A DNA stretch of 64,000 nt from Rhodococcus sp. P-2 (GCF_016598535.1 NZ_CP066779.1:310001-374000), one strand, 5' to 3'. Shown: positions 8,400 to 18,283, numbered from the stretch's first letter. Notes: a model not told the origin generated them from the sequence alone. Numbers and translations are program-made.

Positions 8400-9071
8400 T
8401 CACTCGTTCACTACTGCAACGGCAAACCCGTCCCATCCCTTCGAACCCACGGTTTGAATGGCGGTGCCGTCGAGTTTCGGCTCGGCCGCGATCATCTCCA
8501 ACACCGCTCGACTCGCTTTGACGCGCTCGTCGTCGATATCCGGGTTGGACACATGTCCCCCACGCACCACGTTGTCCACGATGATGACGGTTCCGGGATG
8601 CGAAAGGGCCAACGCCCACCGCACGTACTCGGTGTTGTTCTCCTTGTCGGCGTCGATGAAGACCAAGTCGAAAGGACCCAACTCTTCCTTCGCGATCGAC
8701 GGGAGGCTGTCGAGCGCGGCCCCGACGCGGATGTCGACACGGTCAGCCAAGCCGGCGCGCTCGATATTCGCCCGAGCGACATCCGCATGGGTGGGATCGA
8801 ATTCCAGCGTGATGACCTGGCCCGAGGGGCCGACCGCGCGAGCGAGCCAGATCGTGCTGTACCCGCCCAGCGTTCCGATCTCGAGAACATTGCGCGCCAA
8901 GCACATTCGCGCCAGAAGATTGAGGAGCTTGCCCTGGTTCGGCGCCACGTCGATGGGCGGGAGACCGGCCTCGGCATTGGCGGCGAGTGCCGCGTCGAGA
9001 ACCGGATCTTCACCTACCAGCGTGGAAACGAGATAGCCGTCGACTTCTGCCCAATCCGGTTCGCGTTCCAT
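8400..9071 (-). CDS. Class I SAM-dependent O-methyltransferase (COMT-like)
   Basis: A 223-residue enzyme of the methyltransf_3/caffeoyl-CoA O-methyltransferase family. Motif I is in NVLEIGTLGGYSTIWLARA, and the metal/substrate Asp segment is DLVFIDADKENNTEYV followed by IIVDNVVRGG. Such enzymes methylate catechol-type hydroxyls with a divalent metal. ATG 9071 was chosen because it begins the family-like MEREPDWAEVDGYL; the frame further upstream runs through the proS terminator hairpin. It is followed closely by the rhomboid-like gene. The natural acceptor is not known. Confidence 0.88.
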   Translation of the reverse strand: MEREPDWAEVDGYLVSTLVGEDPVLDAALAANAEAGLPPIDVAPNQGKLLNLLARMCLARNVLEIGTLGGYSTIWLARAVGPSGQVITLEFDPTHADVARANIERAGLADRVDIRVGAALDSLPSIAKEELGPFDLVFIDADKENNTEYVRWALALSHPGTVIIVDNVVRGGHVSNPDIDDERVKASRAVLEMIAAEPKLDGTAIQTVGSKGWDGFAVAVVNE

Positions 9072-9094
9072 AGCCACGATTGTGGCAGAAAAGA

Positions 9095-9136
9095 AGGGCC
9101 GCCGCAGATACCTCGAAAGGTGGCTGCGGCGGCCCT
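9095..9136 (-). terminator. Intrinsic terminator of proS
   Basis: A perfect 13-bp GC-rich inverted repeat (9095-9107 with 9124-9136) encloses a loop that itself can pair (ACCT/AGGT). On the minus strand the stem is followed by TCTTTTCT, a U-rich tail. It sits 15 bases past the proS stop and just upstream of the O-methyltransferase start, separating the two genes. Confidence 0.85.
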
Positions 9137-9150
9137 GACAGCTGATCGAA

Positions 9151-10896
9151 TCAGCCGCGAACTGCGCTGATGATCTCCTCGATCGCCGAGTCCGCGTCGA
9201 TCTCACGGCTCTCGCCAGTGAAGCGGTCGCGAATTTCGACCTTGCCGTCTGCCCAACCACGGCCGACGACAACGATCAGTGGAACGCCGATCAGCTCGGA
9301 GTCCTTGAACTTCACGCCCGGCGATGCCTTGCGGTCGTCGAGGATCACTTCGAGTCCCGCGCGGTCGAGCTGCGCGGCGAGGCCTTCTGCACCTTCACGA
9401 GCGGTCTCGTCCTTGTTCGCGATGACGAGGTAGACGTCGGCCGGTGAAACCTCGGCCGGCCAGCGCAGGCCCTTCTCGTCGTGATGCTGCTCGGCGATGA
9501 CCGCCACCAGGCGCGAGACGCCCACGCCGTACGAGCCCATGGTCGGACGGACGGGCTTGCCGTTCTCGGCGAGAACGTCGACGGTGAAGACGTCGGTGTA
9601 CTTACGGCCGAGCTGGAAGACGTGCCCGATCTCGATACCGCGAGCCGAGACCAGCGTGCCGGCTCCGTCCGGAGAGGCGTCGCCGTCACGAACCTCGGCG
9701 GCTTCGATGGTTCCGTCAGGGGTGAAGTCGCGACCGGCAACGAGGCCGACCACGTGCTTGCCGTCTTCGTCGGCGCCGGTGATCCAGCTCGTGCCGTCGA
9801 CGACGCGCGGATCGACAAGGTAGCGAACGCCGTTGGCCTGCAGAGCCTTCGGGCCGATGTAGCCCTTGGCCAGGAACGGGTTGTTCTTGAAGTCGGTCTC
9901 GGTGATCATCACGAACTCGGCCGGCTCCAGCGAAGCTTCGAGGCGCTTTTCGTCGACCTCACGGTCGCCGGGGATGCCGATACCGAGCAGTTCCCACTCG
10001 CCGCCGGGCAGGCGGGTCTTGACCATGATGTTCTTGAGAGTGTCGGCGGCGGTGATCGTGCGGCCGAGGTCGGCACCGTTCGCCCAGTCCACGAGGGTGT
10101 CGATGGTGGGTGTGTTCTCGGTGTCGTACACCTTCGCTTCGGGCAGCCCGTCGAACGGAATCGAGTCGGGAACAACCGTCTTGACGGCCTCGACGTTGGC
10201 GGCGTAGCCCGACTCGAGGCAGCGGACGTAGGTGTCTTCGCCGATCTCGCTCTCGGCGAGGAACTCTTCGGAAGCGCTACCGCCCATCGCACCGGAGGTG
10301 GCCGAGACGATGACGTATTTGACGCCCAGACGCGTGAAGATCTTCTCGTAGGCACCGCGGTGCGCCTGGTACGACTCCGTCAGACCTTCGTCGCTGAGGT
10401 CGAAGGAGTACGAATCCTTCATGAGGAACTCGCGACCACGCAGAATGCCCGCACGCGGACGCTCTTCGTCGCGGTACTTGGTCTGCACCTGGTACAGGGT
10501 GACCGGGAAGTCCTTGTACGAGTTGTACTCACCCTTGACCGTCAGAGCAAAGAGCTCCTCGTGCGTCGGGCCGAGCATGTAGTCGTTGCCCTTACGGTCC
10601 TTGAGTCGGAACAGGTTGGGGCCGTACTCGGTCCAGCGGTTCGACGCTTCGTAGGGATCGCGCGGGAGTAGTGCAGGCAGCAGGATTTCCTGCCCGCCAA
10701 TGGCATTCATCTCTTCGCGAACGACACGCTCTACCTCGCGCAGCACCCGCAATCCCAGCGGCAACCACGAGTAGACGCCTGGCGCGATACGACGCACGTA
10801 GCCGGCACGAACCAGCAGTTTGTGGCTGGCAACTTCGGCGTCCGAGGGATCGTCACGCAGGGTACGCAGGAACAGGTGGGACAGACGGGTAATCAC
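9151..10896 (-). CDS. proS: Proline--tRNA ligase (bacterial type, with editing domain)
   Basis: A 581-residue class II aminoacyl-tRNA synthetase that charges tRNA-Pro. Motif 1 lies in [24 protein letters not shown], motif 2 in [25 protein letters not shown], and motif 3 near [16 protein letters not shown]. Between motifs 2 and 3 there is the long INS editing insertion (about residues 220-400), which removes misacylated alanine in bacterial-type enzymes. The C-terminal anticodon-binding domain holds ADVYLVIAN... [18 protein letters not shown]. Start is GTG 10896. The gene is divergent from the YaaA-like gene and has its own terminator. Essential housekeeping function. Confidence 0.97.
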   Translation of the reverse strand: MITRLSHLFLRTLRDDPSDAEVASHKLLVRAGYVRRIAPGVYSWLPLGLRVLREVERVVREEMNAIGGQEILLPALLPRDPYEASNRWTEYGPNLFRLKDRKGNDYMLGPTHEELFALTVKGEYNSYKDFPVTLYQVQTKYRDEERPRAGILRGREFLMKDSYSFDLSDEGLTESYQAHRGAYEKIFTRLGVKYVIVSATSGAMGGSASEEFLAESEIGEDTYVRCLESGYAANVEAVKTVVPDSIPFDGLPEAKVYDTENTPTIDTLVDWANGADLGRTITAADTLKNIMVKTRLPGGEWELLGIGIPGDREVDEKRLEASLEPAEFVMITETDFKNNPFLAKGYIGPKALQANGVRYLVDPRVVDGTSWITGADEDGKHVVGLVAGRDFTPDGTIEAAEVRDGDASPDGAGTLVSARGIEIGHVFQLGRKYTDVFTVDVLAENGKPVRPTMGSYGVGVSRLVAVIAEQHHDEKGLRWPAEVSPADVYLVIANKDETAREGAEGLAAQLDRAGLEVILDDRKASPGVKFKDSELIGVPLIVVVGRGWADGKVEIRDRFTGESREIDADSAIEEIISAVRG

Positions 10897-10951
10897 GAGG
10901 TGTAAGGATAGTCGCCGCAGTAGGCGGAGCGGGCCTCGGTACGGTTACAGC

Positions 10952-11695
10952 GTGCTAGTACTGCTGCCTCCCTCAGAAACCAAGTCCGACGGCGGCAAGG
11001 ATGCGCCCCTCGATCTGGCTGAACTGTCGATGCCCCAGTTGACCGAAACGCGCGAATTGCTGGTTCAGACGCTGGTCGATCTGGCCGCTGACGTCGAGGC
11101 GTCGTGCGAAGCGCTCGGCCTTGGTCCGACGCAAGCAGACGAAGTGGAGCGCAACGCCAAGCTGTGGGTGTCCGCGACACGGCCCGCGCTGCAGCGCTAC
11201 ACCGGAGTGCTCTTCGATGCCCTCGACGCGAAGTCGTTCACCCGTGCCCAGAAGGCCAAGGCTCTCGATCGGATCGCGATCGGTTCCGCTCTTTTCGGTG
11301 CTGTCCGCGCGGGAGATCTGATCCCCGCCTACCGCCTTTCCGGCGGGTCCAAGCTGCCGGGGATGGGCACGCTCCGCTCACTGTGGAAGCCGGAACTGCC
11401 GAAGGCGCTGGCCGCCGAAGCCGACGGGCTGGTGATCGATCTGCGATCGGGTACCTACCAAGACCTCGGACCGGTTCCGGACGCACTGATCGCCACCGTG
11501 CTCACCGAAAAGCCGGACGGCACCCGGACGGTGGTCAGTCACTTCAACAAGCACCACAAGGGCCTGCTCGCCCGTGCGCTGGTGGTCTCGCGTGCCGAAC
11601 CGACCGATATCAAGGGGGTTGCGCGGGTGGCGTCGAAGGCAGGCCTGCGGGTGGAAATCGCGTCGGAGCGTGAATTGATCATCCTGACGGATTGA
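10952..11695 (+). CDS. yaaA: YaaA/DUF328 family peroxide stress protein
   Basis: A 247-residue protein of the YaaA family, which in E. coli lowers intracellular free iron under hydrogen peroxide stress and binds DNA. The N-terminal signature LLPPSETK (residues 4-11), the segment RYTGVLFDALD, and SGGSKLPGMGTLRSLWKP match the family, as does the late SHFNKHHKG motif. GTG 10952 is chosen because the signature must lie at the N-terminus; the frame upstream runs into proS on the other strand. It is divergent from proS with a short intergenic region and convergent with selO. The biochemical activity of actinobacterial members is not established. Confidence 0.88.
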   Translation: MLVLLPPSETKSDGGKDAPLDLAELSMPQLTETRELLVQTLVDLAADVEASCEALGLGPTQADEVERNAKLWVSATRPALQRYTGVLFDALDAKSFTRAQKAKALDRIAIGSALFGAVRAGDLIPAYRLSGGSKLPGMGTLRSLWKPELPKALAAEADGLVIDLRSGTYQDLGPVPDALIATVLTEKPDGTRTVVSHFNKHHKGLLARALVVSRAEPTDIKGVARVASKAGLRVEIASERELIILTD

Positions 11696-11707
11696 TGGCT
11701 TCGGCTG

Positions 11708-13219
11708 TCAAGTGCCGCAGAAGGTTTGGAACGTCTCACTGAAGGACTGCGGGGCCGCCTCGGTGTAGTCGGACCAATCGTCGCGTCGGTCGAACGGGTG
11801 CGTGACCACCTCCAACAGCGTCTCGAATGGAACGAGGTCGCCGTCGGTCGCGGCGCGCAACGCAACGTCGAGCTGATGATTACGCGGAATGTACAGCGGG
11901 TTGACGCGATCCATGGCGCCGGCGGTCTCCGCGGACCCGCGCCCCTGTTCCGTCAGAGCGCCCTGCCACCGCTGCAACCAGGGCGCGATGTGGTCTCGTG
12001 GCACGAGGTTGTCGAGGGGCGCCGAATCTCCGCGCAGTTCGTCCGCGAGAGCGCGGAAACTGCCCGTCCAATCAGCACCGTGTTCCGCCAACAATGTCAG
12101 GAGATCGTCGACGAGCGTCCGATCGACGATCGCTTGGGCCAAACCGAGCTTTGCCGCCATACCGGCCGCATAGTGGTTCTGATAACGCTCGTCGAAGGTC
12201 TCGAGAACCGCGGACACCGCGGAAATTGATTCGTCGGGTGTGGAATCGATCAGCGTCAACAGTGTTTCCGCCAAACGCGCCAGATTCCACTTCAGTACAG
12301 CGGGCTGATTGCCGAATGCATAGCGGCCGCCGCGGTCGATCGAGCTGAACACTGCCGCCGGATCGAATGCGTCGAGGAAGGCGCACGGACCGTAGTCGAT
12401 GGTCTCCCCCGAAATTGTCGTGTTGTCGGTATTCATGACCCCGTGTACGAAACCGACGAGCATCCACCTCGCCGCCAGTGACGCCTGCGCCTCGACCACC
12501 GCTTCGAAGAACCTCAGGTACCGATTGTGTGTACCCGTCGCCGACAGTTCGGTCAGCTCCGGGTAATGGCGGGCGACCGCGAAGTCGGCGAGCGACTGCA
12601 AGACCTCACCCTGCCGGGCCGCGAACTCGAAGGTCCCCACTCGAATATGGCTCGACGCAACCCGGGCAAGCACAGCACCGGGTTCCGCGCCGTTGCGGCG
12701 AACGTGGCGACCCGTCGCCACCACCGACAGCGCGCGCGTGGTGGGGATGCCGAGGGCGTACATCGCCTCGCTGACCAGATATTCGCGCAGCATCGGCCCT
12801 ACGACTGCATACCCGTCGCCGCCCCGAGAGAACGGCGTGGGCCCGGAGCCCTTCAGATGCAAGTCAACTCGCTGCCCGTCATTGGTGACGAGTTCGCCGA
12901 GTAACAACGCCCGACCGTCCCCGAGTATTGGTGCGTATCCACCGAACTGATGGCCCGCATACGCCATCGCCACCGGTGTGGCCCCGACCGGCACCGTCGA
13001 CCCGGACATGACGCCGACCCCGTCCGCGCTTTGCAGCACCGTCACGTCCAATCCCAACGACGCGGCCAGCTGCTCGTTCACCACGAGCAACTGCGGGTCA
13101 GGCGCGGCAGCACCCTGCCACAGCACGGTCAGAGCGCCCAGCTCGTCGGCGAAAGTGCTCTCGAGGCCGGCCACGATGGTGACCGCGCCTGCTGTGGATT
13201 CCTGGATTGCAGCCATCAC
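11708..13219 (-). CDS. selO: SelO (YdiU) pseudokinase protein adenylyltransferase
   Basis: A 503-residue member of the SelO family, a kinase-fold enzyme that binds ATP in a flipped orientation and transfers AMP to protein Ser/Thr/Tyr. Visible hallmarks are the glycine-rich region KGSGPTPFSRGGDGYAV, the ASSHIRVGTFE segment, the catalytic-loop motif HGVMNTDN and the metal-binding DYGPCAFLDAFDP. It ends in FCGT; the Cys sits where metazoan SelO has selenocysteine. Start is ATG 13219 or 13216. It is convergent with the YaaA-like gene, so both neighbours are potential oxidative-stress genes, which fits the redox role reported for SelO in other species. Confidence 0.92.
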   Translation of the reverse strand: MMAAIQESTAGAVTIVAGLESTFADELGALTVLWQGAAAPDPQLLVVNEQLAASLGLDVTVLQSADGVGVMSGSTVPVGATPVAMAYAGHQFGGYAPILGDGRALLLGELVTNDGQRVDLHLKGSGPTPFSRGGDGYAVVGPMLREYLVSEAMYALGIPTTRALSVVATGRHVRRNGAEPGAVLARVASSHIRVGTFEFAARQGEVLQSLADFAVARHYPELTELSATGTHNRYLRFFEAVVEAQASLAARWMLVGFVHGVMNTDNTTISGETIDYGPCAFLDAFDPAAVFSSIDRGGRYAFGNQPAVLKWNLARLAETLLTLIDSTPDESISAVSAVLETFDERYQNHYAAGMAAKLGLAQAIVDRTLVDDLLTLLAEHGADWTGSFRALADELRGDSAPLDNLVPRDHIAPWLQRWQGALTEQGRGSAETAGAMDRVNPLYIPRNHQLDVALRAATDGDLVPFETLLEVVTHPFDRRDDWSDYTEAAPQSFSETFQTFCGT

Positions 13220-13251
13220 ACGAGAGTAGTCACCGTGAGACGACCTATCGA

Positions 13252-13680
13252 TCAGCCCTGATCGATGTACGACTCGAGTTGATCGCGCTCACTCTTGAGC
13301 TCGTCGATGCGACTCTTCACCACGTCCCCGATACTCACGATGCCGAGAAGGCTGCCGTCCTCGATGACCGGCAGATGGCGGATACGACGCTCGGTCATGA
13401 TCGCGGCAATGCTGTCCACCGCATCTGCCGGAACGCACGTGTACATCAGCGCGGTCATGACCTCGGAAACCTGGATGTCCAGGAGATCCGGGCCGCGTTC
13501 GTGCAGGCGTCGAACGACATCGCGTTCGGAGATGATCCCGACCACCGCGTCGTCGTCGACCACGACCATGGCCCCGATGTTGTGGCGGGCGAGATCGCAC
13601 AGCAACCCGTTGACCGTCGTGTGGGCGCCAATGGTGACGATGCTGTTGCCCTTGTTTCGCAATATGTCCGCGATCCGCAT
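13252..13680 (-). CDS. CBS-pair domain protein
   Basis: A 142-residue protein consisting almost entirely of two CBS motifs (about residues 8-60 and 75-128), the adenosyl-nucleotide binding module. Typical segments are TVNGLLCDLARHNIGAMVVVDDD with GIISERDVVRRL, and AAIMTERRIRHLPVIEDGSLLGIVSIGDVV. A short helical tail follows. The real start is ATG 13680; the much longer open frame upstream is an artefact running antisense and out of frame through the MFS exporter gene. Stand-alone CBS proteins sense AMP/ATP or SAM and regulate partners; no partner can be named here. Confidence 0.9.
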   Translation of the reverse strand: MRIADILRNKGNSIVTIGAHTTVNGLLCDLARHNIGAMVVVDDDAVVGIISERDVVRRLHERGPDLLDIQVSEVMTALMYTCVPADAVDSIAAIMTERRIRHLPVIEDGSLLGIVSIGDVVKSRIDELKSERDQLESYIDQG

Positions 13681-13760
13681 CACGGCACCCCGATCCGTCG
13701 AGACTCTCGGCACGTCCTGCAACGATCGTATCGGCTGGCGAAGCGGATAAACAGGGCTGA

Positions 13761-15275
13761 TCAGGCGATTCCCTGAGCTGCCTTCTCCGCCGCTTGTGCC
13801 TGGGCTACCTGGGCAGGAGTGAATTTGATGAACAGCGCGGAGATCGCAGCCAGCGCCGCGAAAATCGCACAGCCGAAGAGCGCAAAGACATAACCCTCGC
13901 TCAGCGCTGACAGCTGCGCGGGAGTCATGTCTGCAGCGACCCCGCTCACACCGCCGAGCGAGAGGGTTCGAGACGTCGCCATCGCGCCCACTATCGCCAG
14001 TCCCACTGGACCGAAAAGAACCTGAGCAACCTGTGCAATTGCGGTCAGCGGACCGATGTCCTGTGGGCCGACACCAGCAATAGCGCACAGTGGGAGCGGA
14101 ACGACGGCCAAACCCACACCGAAGCCGATTCCCACGACGAGGACAAACAAGTTGCCCATGTAGGTGGTCGTCTCGTCCAAGGTCGACCCGTACAAGAGTC
14201 CCACGAACGTCAGCAGCGAACCCGTCACGATCAGCCATCGTGCCTGTACGCGAACTGCAAGTTTGGACGCGACGAATGCTGCCGCTCCCAGCCCGAATGC
14301 AAAGGGCACGAAGGCGAGACCTGCGTGGAGCGGGCTGTATCCGAGGATGTCCTGAACGAAGAGCGCCACGAACGGCGCCAACGAAAACATCACGGCGCCG
14401 ATCAACGCGAGTGAAATGAACGTGAAGACACGGTTCTTGTTCTTGAAGAGGCTGAACGGCAACAGTGGATTCTCGGCGCGCCGTTCTACCAGGAGGAAGA
14501 CGACGAACAACGCGACTCCACCGACGAGAGCACCCAAAACCGCAGGACTGGTCCAACCCATCTCGGGACCTTCGGTGAATCCGAAGACGATTCCGGTGCA
14601 GCCCAATGTGGCAAGAATTGCCCCTGGCACATCCAACTTCAGTCGCTCGGCTCCAGTCTCGACCAGGGCCTTGAATGCAAACCCGATGATCATCAGTCCG
14701 ATGGGGACGTTGATCAGAAAGATCCACCGCCATGACACCTCGGTGAGTGCACCGCCGATGATCAAGCCCGTCACCGAACCGATTCCGGTCATGGCTGCAA
14801 AGATCGCGATGGCCTGGTTCCTGACGGGGCCGGGAGCAAACGTCGTCGCCACGAGAGCCAACGCCGTAGGCGAGGCGATCGCTGCACCGACGCCTTGGAC
14901 AGATCTGGCCGCCACCAGCATCGCTTCGTTGGTGGCCAAGCCACATGCCAGCGAAGCGAGCGTGAACAAGATGACTCCGCTGAGGAACACCTTCTTGCGC
15001 CCGAAGGTGTCACCCAACCGGCCGCCCAGAAGCATCAGTCCACCGAAGGTCAATGCGTACGAAGTGATGACCCAGTTCCGACCGGAGTCGCTGAGATCGA
15101 GATCCTCCTGGATCCGGGCCAAGGCCAACGACGCCACCGTCCCGTCGAGCACCATCATCAACTGCATACCGCTCAAGACGATGATCGCCAGCCCGAATGC
15201 CCGTGTCGCCACGGGGTACTTCGTCATGGTGTTTTCGGACCCAGCAGCGTTTTCGGATCTCAGGGAATCAGACAC
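13761..15275 (-). CDS. MFS drug exporter, DHA2 (EmrB/QacA) type
   Basis: A 504-residue proton-driven efflux protein with about 14 hydrophobic helices. Motif A is present as LGGRLGDTFGRKKVF, and the first helix carries LDGTVASLALARIQEDL with the DHA2-type D-x-T-(I/V)-x-x-x-A pattern. These proteins expel cationic or lipophilic drugs. Start is GTG 15275; ATG 15227 is an alternative. It begins only 11 bases after the CysG-like gene on the same strand and may be read from the cobalamin operon, though an accidental end-of-operon position is also possible. It is followed after 80 bases by the CBS protein gene. Confidence 0.88.
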   Translation of the reverse strand: MSDSLRSENAAGSENTMTKYPVATRAFGLAIIVLSGMQLMMVLDGTVASLALARIQEDLDLSDSGRNWVITSYALTFGGLMLLGGRLGDTFGRKKVFLSGVILFTLASLACGLATNEAMLVAARSVQGVGAAIASPTALALVATTFAPGPVRNQAIAIFAAMTGIGSVTGLIIGGALTEVSWRWIFLINVPIGLMIIGFAFKALVETGAERLKLDVPGAILATLGCTGIVFGFTEGPEMGWTSPAVLGALVGGVALFVVFLLVERRAENPLLPFSLFKNKNRVFTFISLALIGAVMFSLAPFVALFVQDILGYSPLHAGLAFVPFAFGLGAAAFVASKLAVRVQARWLIVTGSLLTFVGLLYGSTLDETTTYMGNLFVLVVGIGFGVGLAVVPLPLCAIAGVGPQDIGPLTAIAQVAQVLFGPVGLAIVGAMATSRTLSLGGVSGVAADMTPAQLSALSEGYVFALFGCAIFAALAAISALFIKFTPAQVAQAQAAEKAAQGIA

Positions 15276-15286
15276 AAGACTTCACG

Positions 15287-16519
15287 TTACCCAGCGTCGA
15301 CAGAAAAGCCCGCGACCGGCCCGATCACGATGATCGCCGGAGGCTTGATCTCCTCGTCCTTGACACGCTGAGCAACGGTCGCCAGATCGGCCCGAAGTTC
15401 ACGCTGAGTTCGCAACGTGCCCTCTTGGATCACGGTGACGGGCGTGGTTGCGGGGCGTCCACCGTCAACGAGCGCCTTCGCGAATTGATCGATGCGCTCG
15501 ACCGCCATGAGCAGCACGATCGTGCCGCGCAACTTGGCCAGCGCCGACCAGTCGACCAGCGAATCCGGATGGTCCGGAGCCACGTGCCCACTGACGACGA
15601 CGAACTCGTGGGTGACGCCGCGGTGGGTGACCGGGATGCCTGCGGCCGACGGGACCGAGATCGCGCTCGTGATTCCGGGCACTACGGTCACCGGAACGCC
15701 GGCAGCGGCACACGCTTCGAGTTCTTCGTATCCCCGCCCGAAGACGTACGGGTCCCCGCCCTTGAGGCGGACCACGAACTTGCCTGCCTTTGCGTTGTCG
15801 ATCAGTGCGGCGTTGATGGCCTCCTGAGCCATGGCACGGCCGTACGGAATCTTCGCGGCGTCGATCACCTCGACGTCCGGACCGAGTTCGGCGAGCAACT
15901 CCGGCGGAGCCAATCGGTCGGCCACGACGACGTCGGCCCGGGCGAGCAACCGGCGTCCTCGCACGGTGATCAGGTCGGGGTCACCCGGGCCACCACCGAC
16001 GAGGGCAACACCCGCAGCAGCAGGCTCGGCCGTATCGGCGAGGACGCCCGACTGAAGACCTTCGACGACGGCGGTGCGCACGGCTGCCGAACGACGGTGA
16101 TCGCCGCCGGCCAGAATTCCGATGCTCATACCGTCGTACTCGGCGCTGGCGGGAGTCACCGCCGTGCCGTGCTTCGCGTTGTCGGCGCGCACGCAGAAGA
16201 TGTGGCGACGCTCCGCTTCGGCGACAATCGCCGCATTGGTTTCGGGCTCGTCGGTCGAGGCGATGGCGTACCACGCACCTTCGAGGTCACCGTCGGCGTA
16301 CGGACGCTCTTCCACAGTGATCTGTCCGGCCGTGGCCATACCTTCCACCGCCGGGGTGAATGCGCGGCTGATGACGTGAACACGGGCACCGGAGGCGACC
16401 AGCAGTCCGAGTCGGCGCTGAGCCACAGTGCCGCCACCGAACACGACCACGCGTCGATCGGTCAGGTTGAGGCCGACCAAGTAGTTGGTCTCGTCTGCGG
16501 TGGACTCGCTCACTCGCAC
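15287..16519 (-). CDS. cobA: CysG-like siroheme synthase / uroporphyrinogen-III C-methyltransferase
   Basis: A 410-residue two-domain protein. Residues about 12-150 form a Rossmann domain (VVVFGGGTVAQRRLGLLVASG) like the precorrin-2 dehydrogenase part of CysG. From about residue 165 a SUMT domain begins with VGGGPGDPDLITVRGRRLLARADVVVADRL and includes VRLKGGDPYVFGRG, the SAM-dependent methylase that makes precorrin-2 from uroporphyrinogen III. It thus feeds cobalamin, and possibly siroheme. The CysG dimer-interface region between domains is short. The GTG start overlaps the end of the CbiG-C gene by ten bases, so it is within the cobalamin operon. Confidence 0.9.
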   Translation of the reverse strand: MRVSESTADETNYLVGLNLTDRRVVVFGGGTVAQRRLGLLVASGARVHVISRAFTPAVEGMATAGQITVEERPYADGDLEGAWYAIASTDEPETNAAIVAEAERRHIFCVRADNAKHGTAVTPASAEYDGMSIGILAGGDHRRSAAVRTAVVEGLQSGVLADTAEPAAAGVALVGGGPGDPDLITVRGRRLLARADVVVADRLAPPELLAELGPDVEVIDAAKIPYGRAMAQEAINAALIDNAKAGKFVVRLKGGDPYVFGRGYEELEACAAAGVPVTVVPGITSAISVPSAAGIPVTHRGVTHEFVVVSGHVAPDHPDSLVDWSALAKLRGTIVLLMAVERIDQFAKALVDGGRPATTPVTVIQEGTLRTQRELRADLATVAQRVKDEEIKPPAIIVIGPVAGFSVDAG

Positions 16520-16923
16520 TCCGTTTCGTCGTCAGAATTGTTCAAGCTGGAGGGAACTTTACGGGCCGCGGCTACGGTCACTCCATCCCTGGCAGTCTTG
16601 GTCACTACGAGCCGGCCACCCCCGGAGGCGAGGATTGCCGCCGCTTCCGCGACGCTTGCCGTCCCGATCGCGTGTTCGACGCGAGTCGACGGTGACGGAA
16701 CCCGAACTCGCCCAAGTACGTCCGAGTCGAAACTCGCAATCGGGACGTTCAGCTCATCGGCCGCTGCCAACAGAGCCGAAGACGCCGCCTTTCCGGTCAC
16801 AGTGGCGAGGACCACGATCCTCTCTTGCCCCCGCAGCACGGCGTTCACCGCAGCGACGATGTCCTTCGCGGTGGCACTCGTCGTGAATCCAACACCTATA
16901 CAGAGGTCATCCCCGAGCGGCAT
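16510..16923 (-). CDS. CobE/CbiG C-terminal domain protein
   Basis: A 137-residue protein matching the C-terminal domain of CbiG (CobE), which acts around the ring-contraction step of cobalamin synthesis. The N-terminal pattern CIGVGFTTSATAKDIVAAVNAVL and the central LNVPIASFDSDVLGRV and GTASVAEAAAILASGGGRLVVTK are typical. ATG 16923 lies inside the end of cobB, a 17-base overlap that signals translational coupling. The CbiG N-terminal and central domains are absent here. The downstream neighbour is the CysG-like gene. Confidence 0.85.
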   Translation of the reverse strand: MPLGDDLCIGVGFTTSATAKDIVAAVNAVLRGQERIVVLATVTGKAASSALLAAADELNVPIASFDSDVLGRVRVPSPSTRVEHAIGTASVAEAAAILASGGGRLVVTKTARDGVTVAAARKVPSSLNNSDDETECE

Positions 16924-18283
16924 CGACGAACTTCGCGATCGATTGGGGCTGCCCCACCGGATGAGTGTGCAGATACGACGCGTGGACGCCGCCGCGAACA
17001 AATCCTTCGCGGACACTGCCGCCGTCCCACGGCCGCCATCCCCACGCGCCGGCACAACCGTCCGCGTCTGTCGAGACGAGAGACGTTCGGTGGAACTCGT
17101 GACCGGTGACACGGGAGCCCGCGTCGAAGAGGCTGGAGTCGCTGATCGCCACTGCCTCGCGGTAGCCGAGGGTCAGGCGTTTTCCGAACGTCGCGTCCAC
17201 CCCGACAACACCGGACATGCTGTGACCGTCCAGGCTGCGCGCGAGGTAGAGCAGTCCGGCACATTCCGCATGGATCGGTGCACCGCCGTCCGCCAGGTCA
17301 CGAACCTGCTGCAGCAGAACGGTATTGGCCGCAAGGTCCACCGCGTGTTCTTCCGGGAAGCCACCGGGAAGGACCAGAGCGGCAGTTCCCGCGGGAAGCT
17401 CGTCGTGCAACGGATCGAACACCTGCACGTCCGCGCCGGCAGCGGTCAGCAGCTCCCGATGCTCGGCGTAGCCGAAGGTGAAGGCAGGTCCACCAGCCAT
17501 GGCGACCACCGGCCGAGATTCGGCGTGCCCGCCGATTTCGGCAACCGGATCCCATGCAGCAGAGCTGACGTTCGAGGCGGCCAGCGCGCGAACAGCACCC
17601 AGATCGACGTGCGAGGCAATCAGGTCGGACATCGCGTCCACCGCGGCCACGGCGGCCGCGCCGTGCTCGGCCGCCGGAATCAGACCGAGGTGCCGAGACG
17701 GAACTTCGAGTTCCGGCAACCGCGGTACCACTCCGAGCACCGCGACGCCGACCTTGTCGCACGCATGACGTAACACCTGCTCGTGACGAGCGCTCCCGAC
17801 GCGGTTGAGGATGACGCCGCCGATGCGCACACCTGCGTCGTACGTCGCGAAGCCGTGCAGTACGGCGGCCAGACTCTGACTGTGTCCACGGGCGTCGATG
17901 ACGAGAACCACCGGCGCACCGAGGATTGATGCGACCTGCGCCGTCGATCCTTCGGCCGACGGCTGCGAGTTGGCCTCGTCGATCTTGCCGTCGAACAAGC
18001 CCATGACACCTTCGACCACCGCGATGTCGCAGCCGCCTGTTCCGTGCCGGTAGAGCGGGCCGATGCGATCGGGACCCACCAGGACAGTGTCGAGGTTGCG
18101 TCCAGGTCGACCCGCGGCGAGCCCGTGATATCCGGGATCGATGTAGTCAGGCCCCACTTTGAAAGGCGCGACGCTGCTGCCCGAGCGCCGGAGCGCACCG
18201 ATCAATCCCGTTGCCACCGTGGTCTTTCCGCTACCCGAGGCAGGTGCGGCAATCACCACGGCCGGGGTGGAAGAACTCACCAT
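16907..18283 (-). CDS. cobB: Cobyrinate/hydrogenobyrinate a,c-diamide synthase
   Basis: A 458-residue glutamine-dependent amidotransferase that amidates the a and c side chains of the corrin ring. The N-terminal ATPase domain has the P-loop APASGSGKTT and the KVGPDYIDPGYH segment; the C-terminal class I glutaminase-like domain has the nucleophile Cys in IHAECAGLLYLA and the FHRT/SYLHTHPVG histidines. ATG 18283 overlaps the end of cobO by seven bases. The frame open to 18544 is out of context because it crosses cobO. It is central to the cobalamin operon. Confidence 0.95.
   Translation of the reverse strand: MVSSSTPAVVIAAPASGSGKTTVATGLIGALRRSGSSVAPFKVGPDYIDPGYHGLAAGRPGRNLDTVLVGPDRIGPLYRHGTGGCDIAVVEGVMGLFDGKIDEANSQPSAEGSTAQVASILGAPVVLVIDARGHSQSLAAVLHGFATYDAGVRIGGVILNRVGSARHEQVLRHACDKVGVAVLGVVPRLPELEVPSRHLGLIPAAEHGAAAVAAVDAMSDLIASHVDLGAVRALAASNVSSAAWDPVAEIGGHAESRPVVAMAGGPAFTFGYAEHRELLTAAGADVQVFDPLHDELPAGTAALVLPGGFPEEHAVDLAANTVLLQQVRDLADGGAPIHAECAGLLYLARSLDGHSMSGVVGVDATFGKRLTLGYREAVAISDSSLFDAGSRVTGHEFHRTSLVSTDADGCAGAWGWRPWDGGSVREGFVRGGVHASYLHTHPVGQPQSIAKFVDAARG

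Noticed and set aside
9481-10671. A 396-codon plus-strand frame antisense to proS
   Set aside because: proS is certain on the other strand; the antisense peptide has no recognisable domain and no ribosome-binding site.
13681-14946. N-terminal extension of the CBS protein frame to 564 residues
   Set aside because: The extra part lies out of frame within the MFS exporter gene on the same strand and is Arg-rich with no homology; the CBS protein begins at ATG 13680.
15197-17773. An 858-codon open frame on the plus strand
   Set aside because: It is antisense to the CysG-like, CbiG-C and cobB genes, whose products are unmistakable. The frame is open only because of high GC, and its peptide is Arg/Gly/His-rich without any domain.
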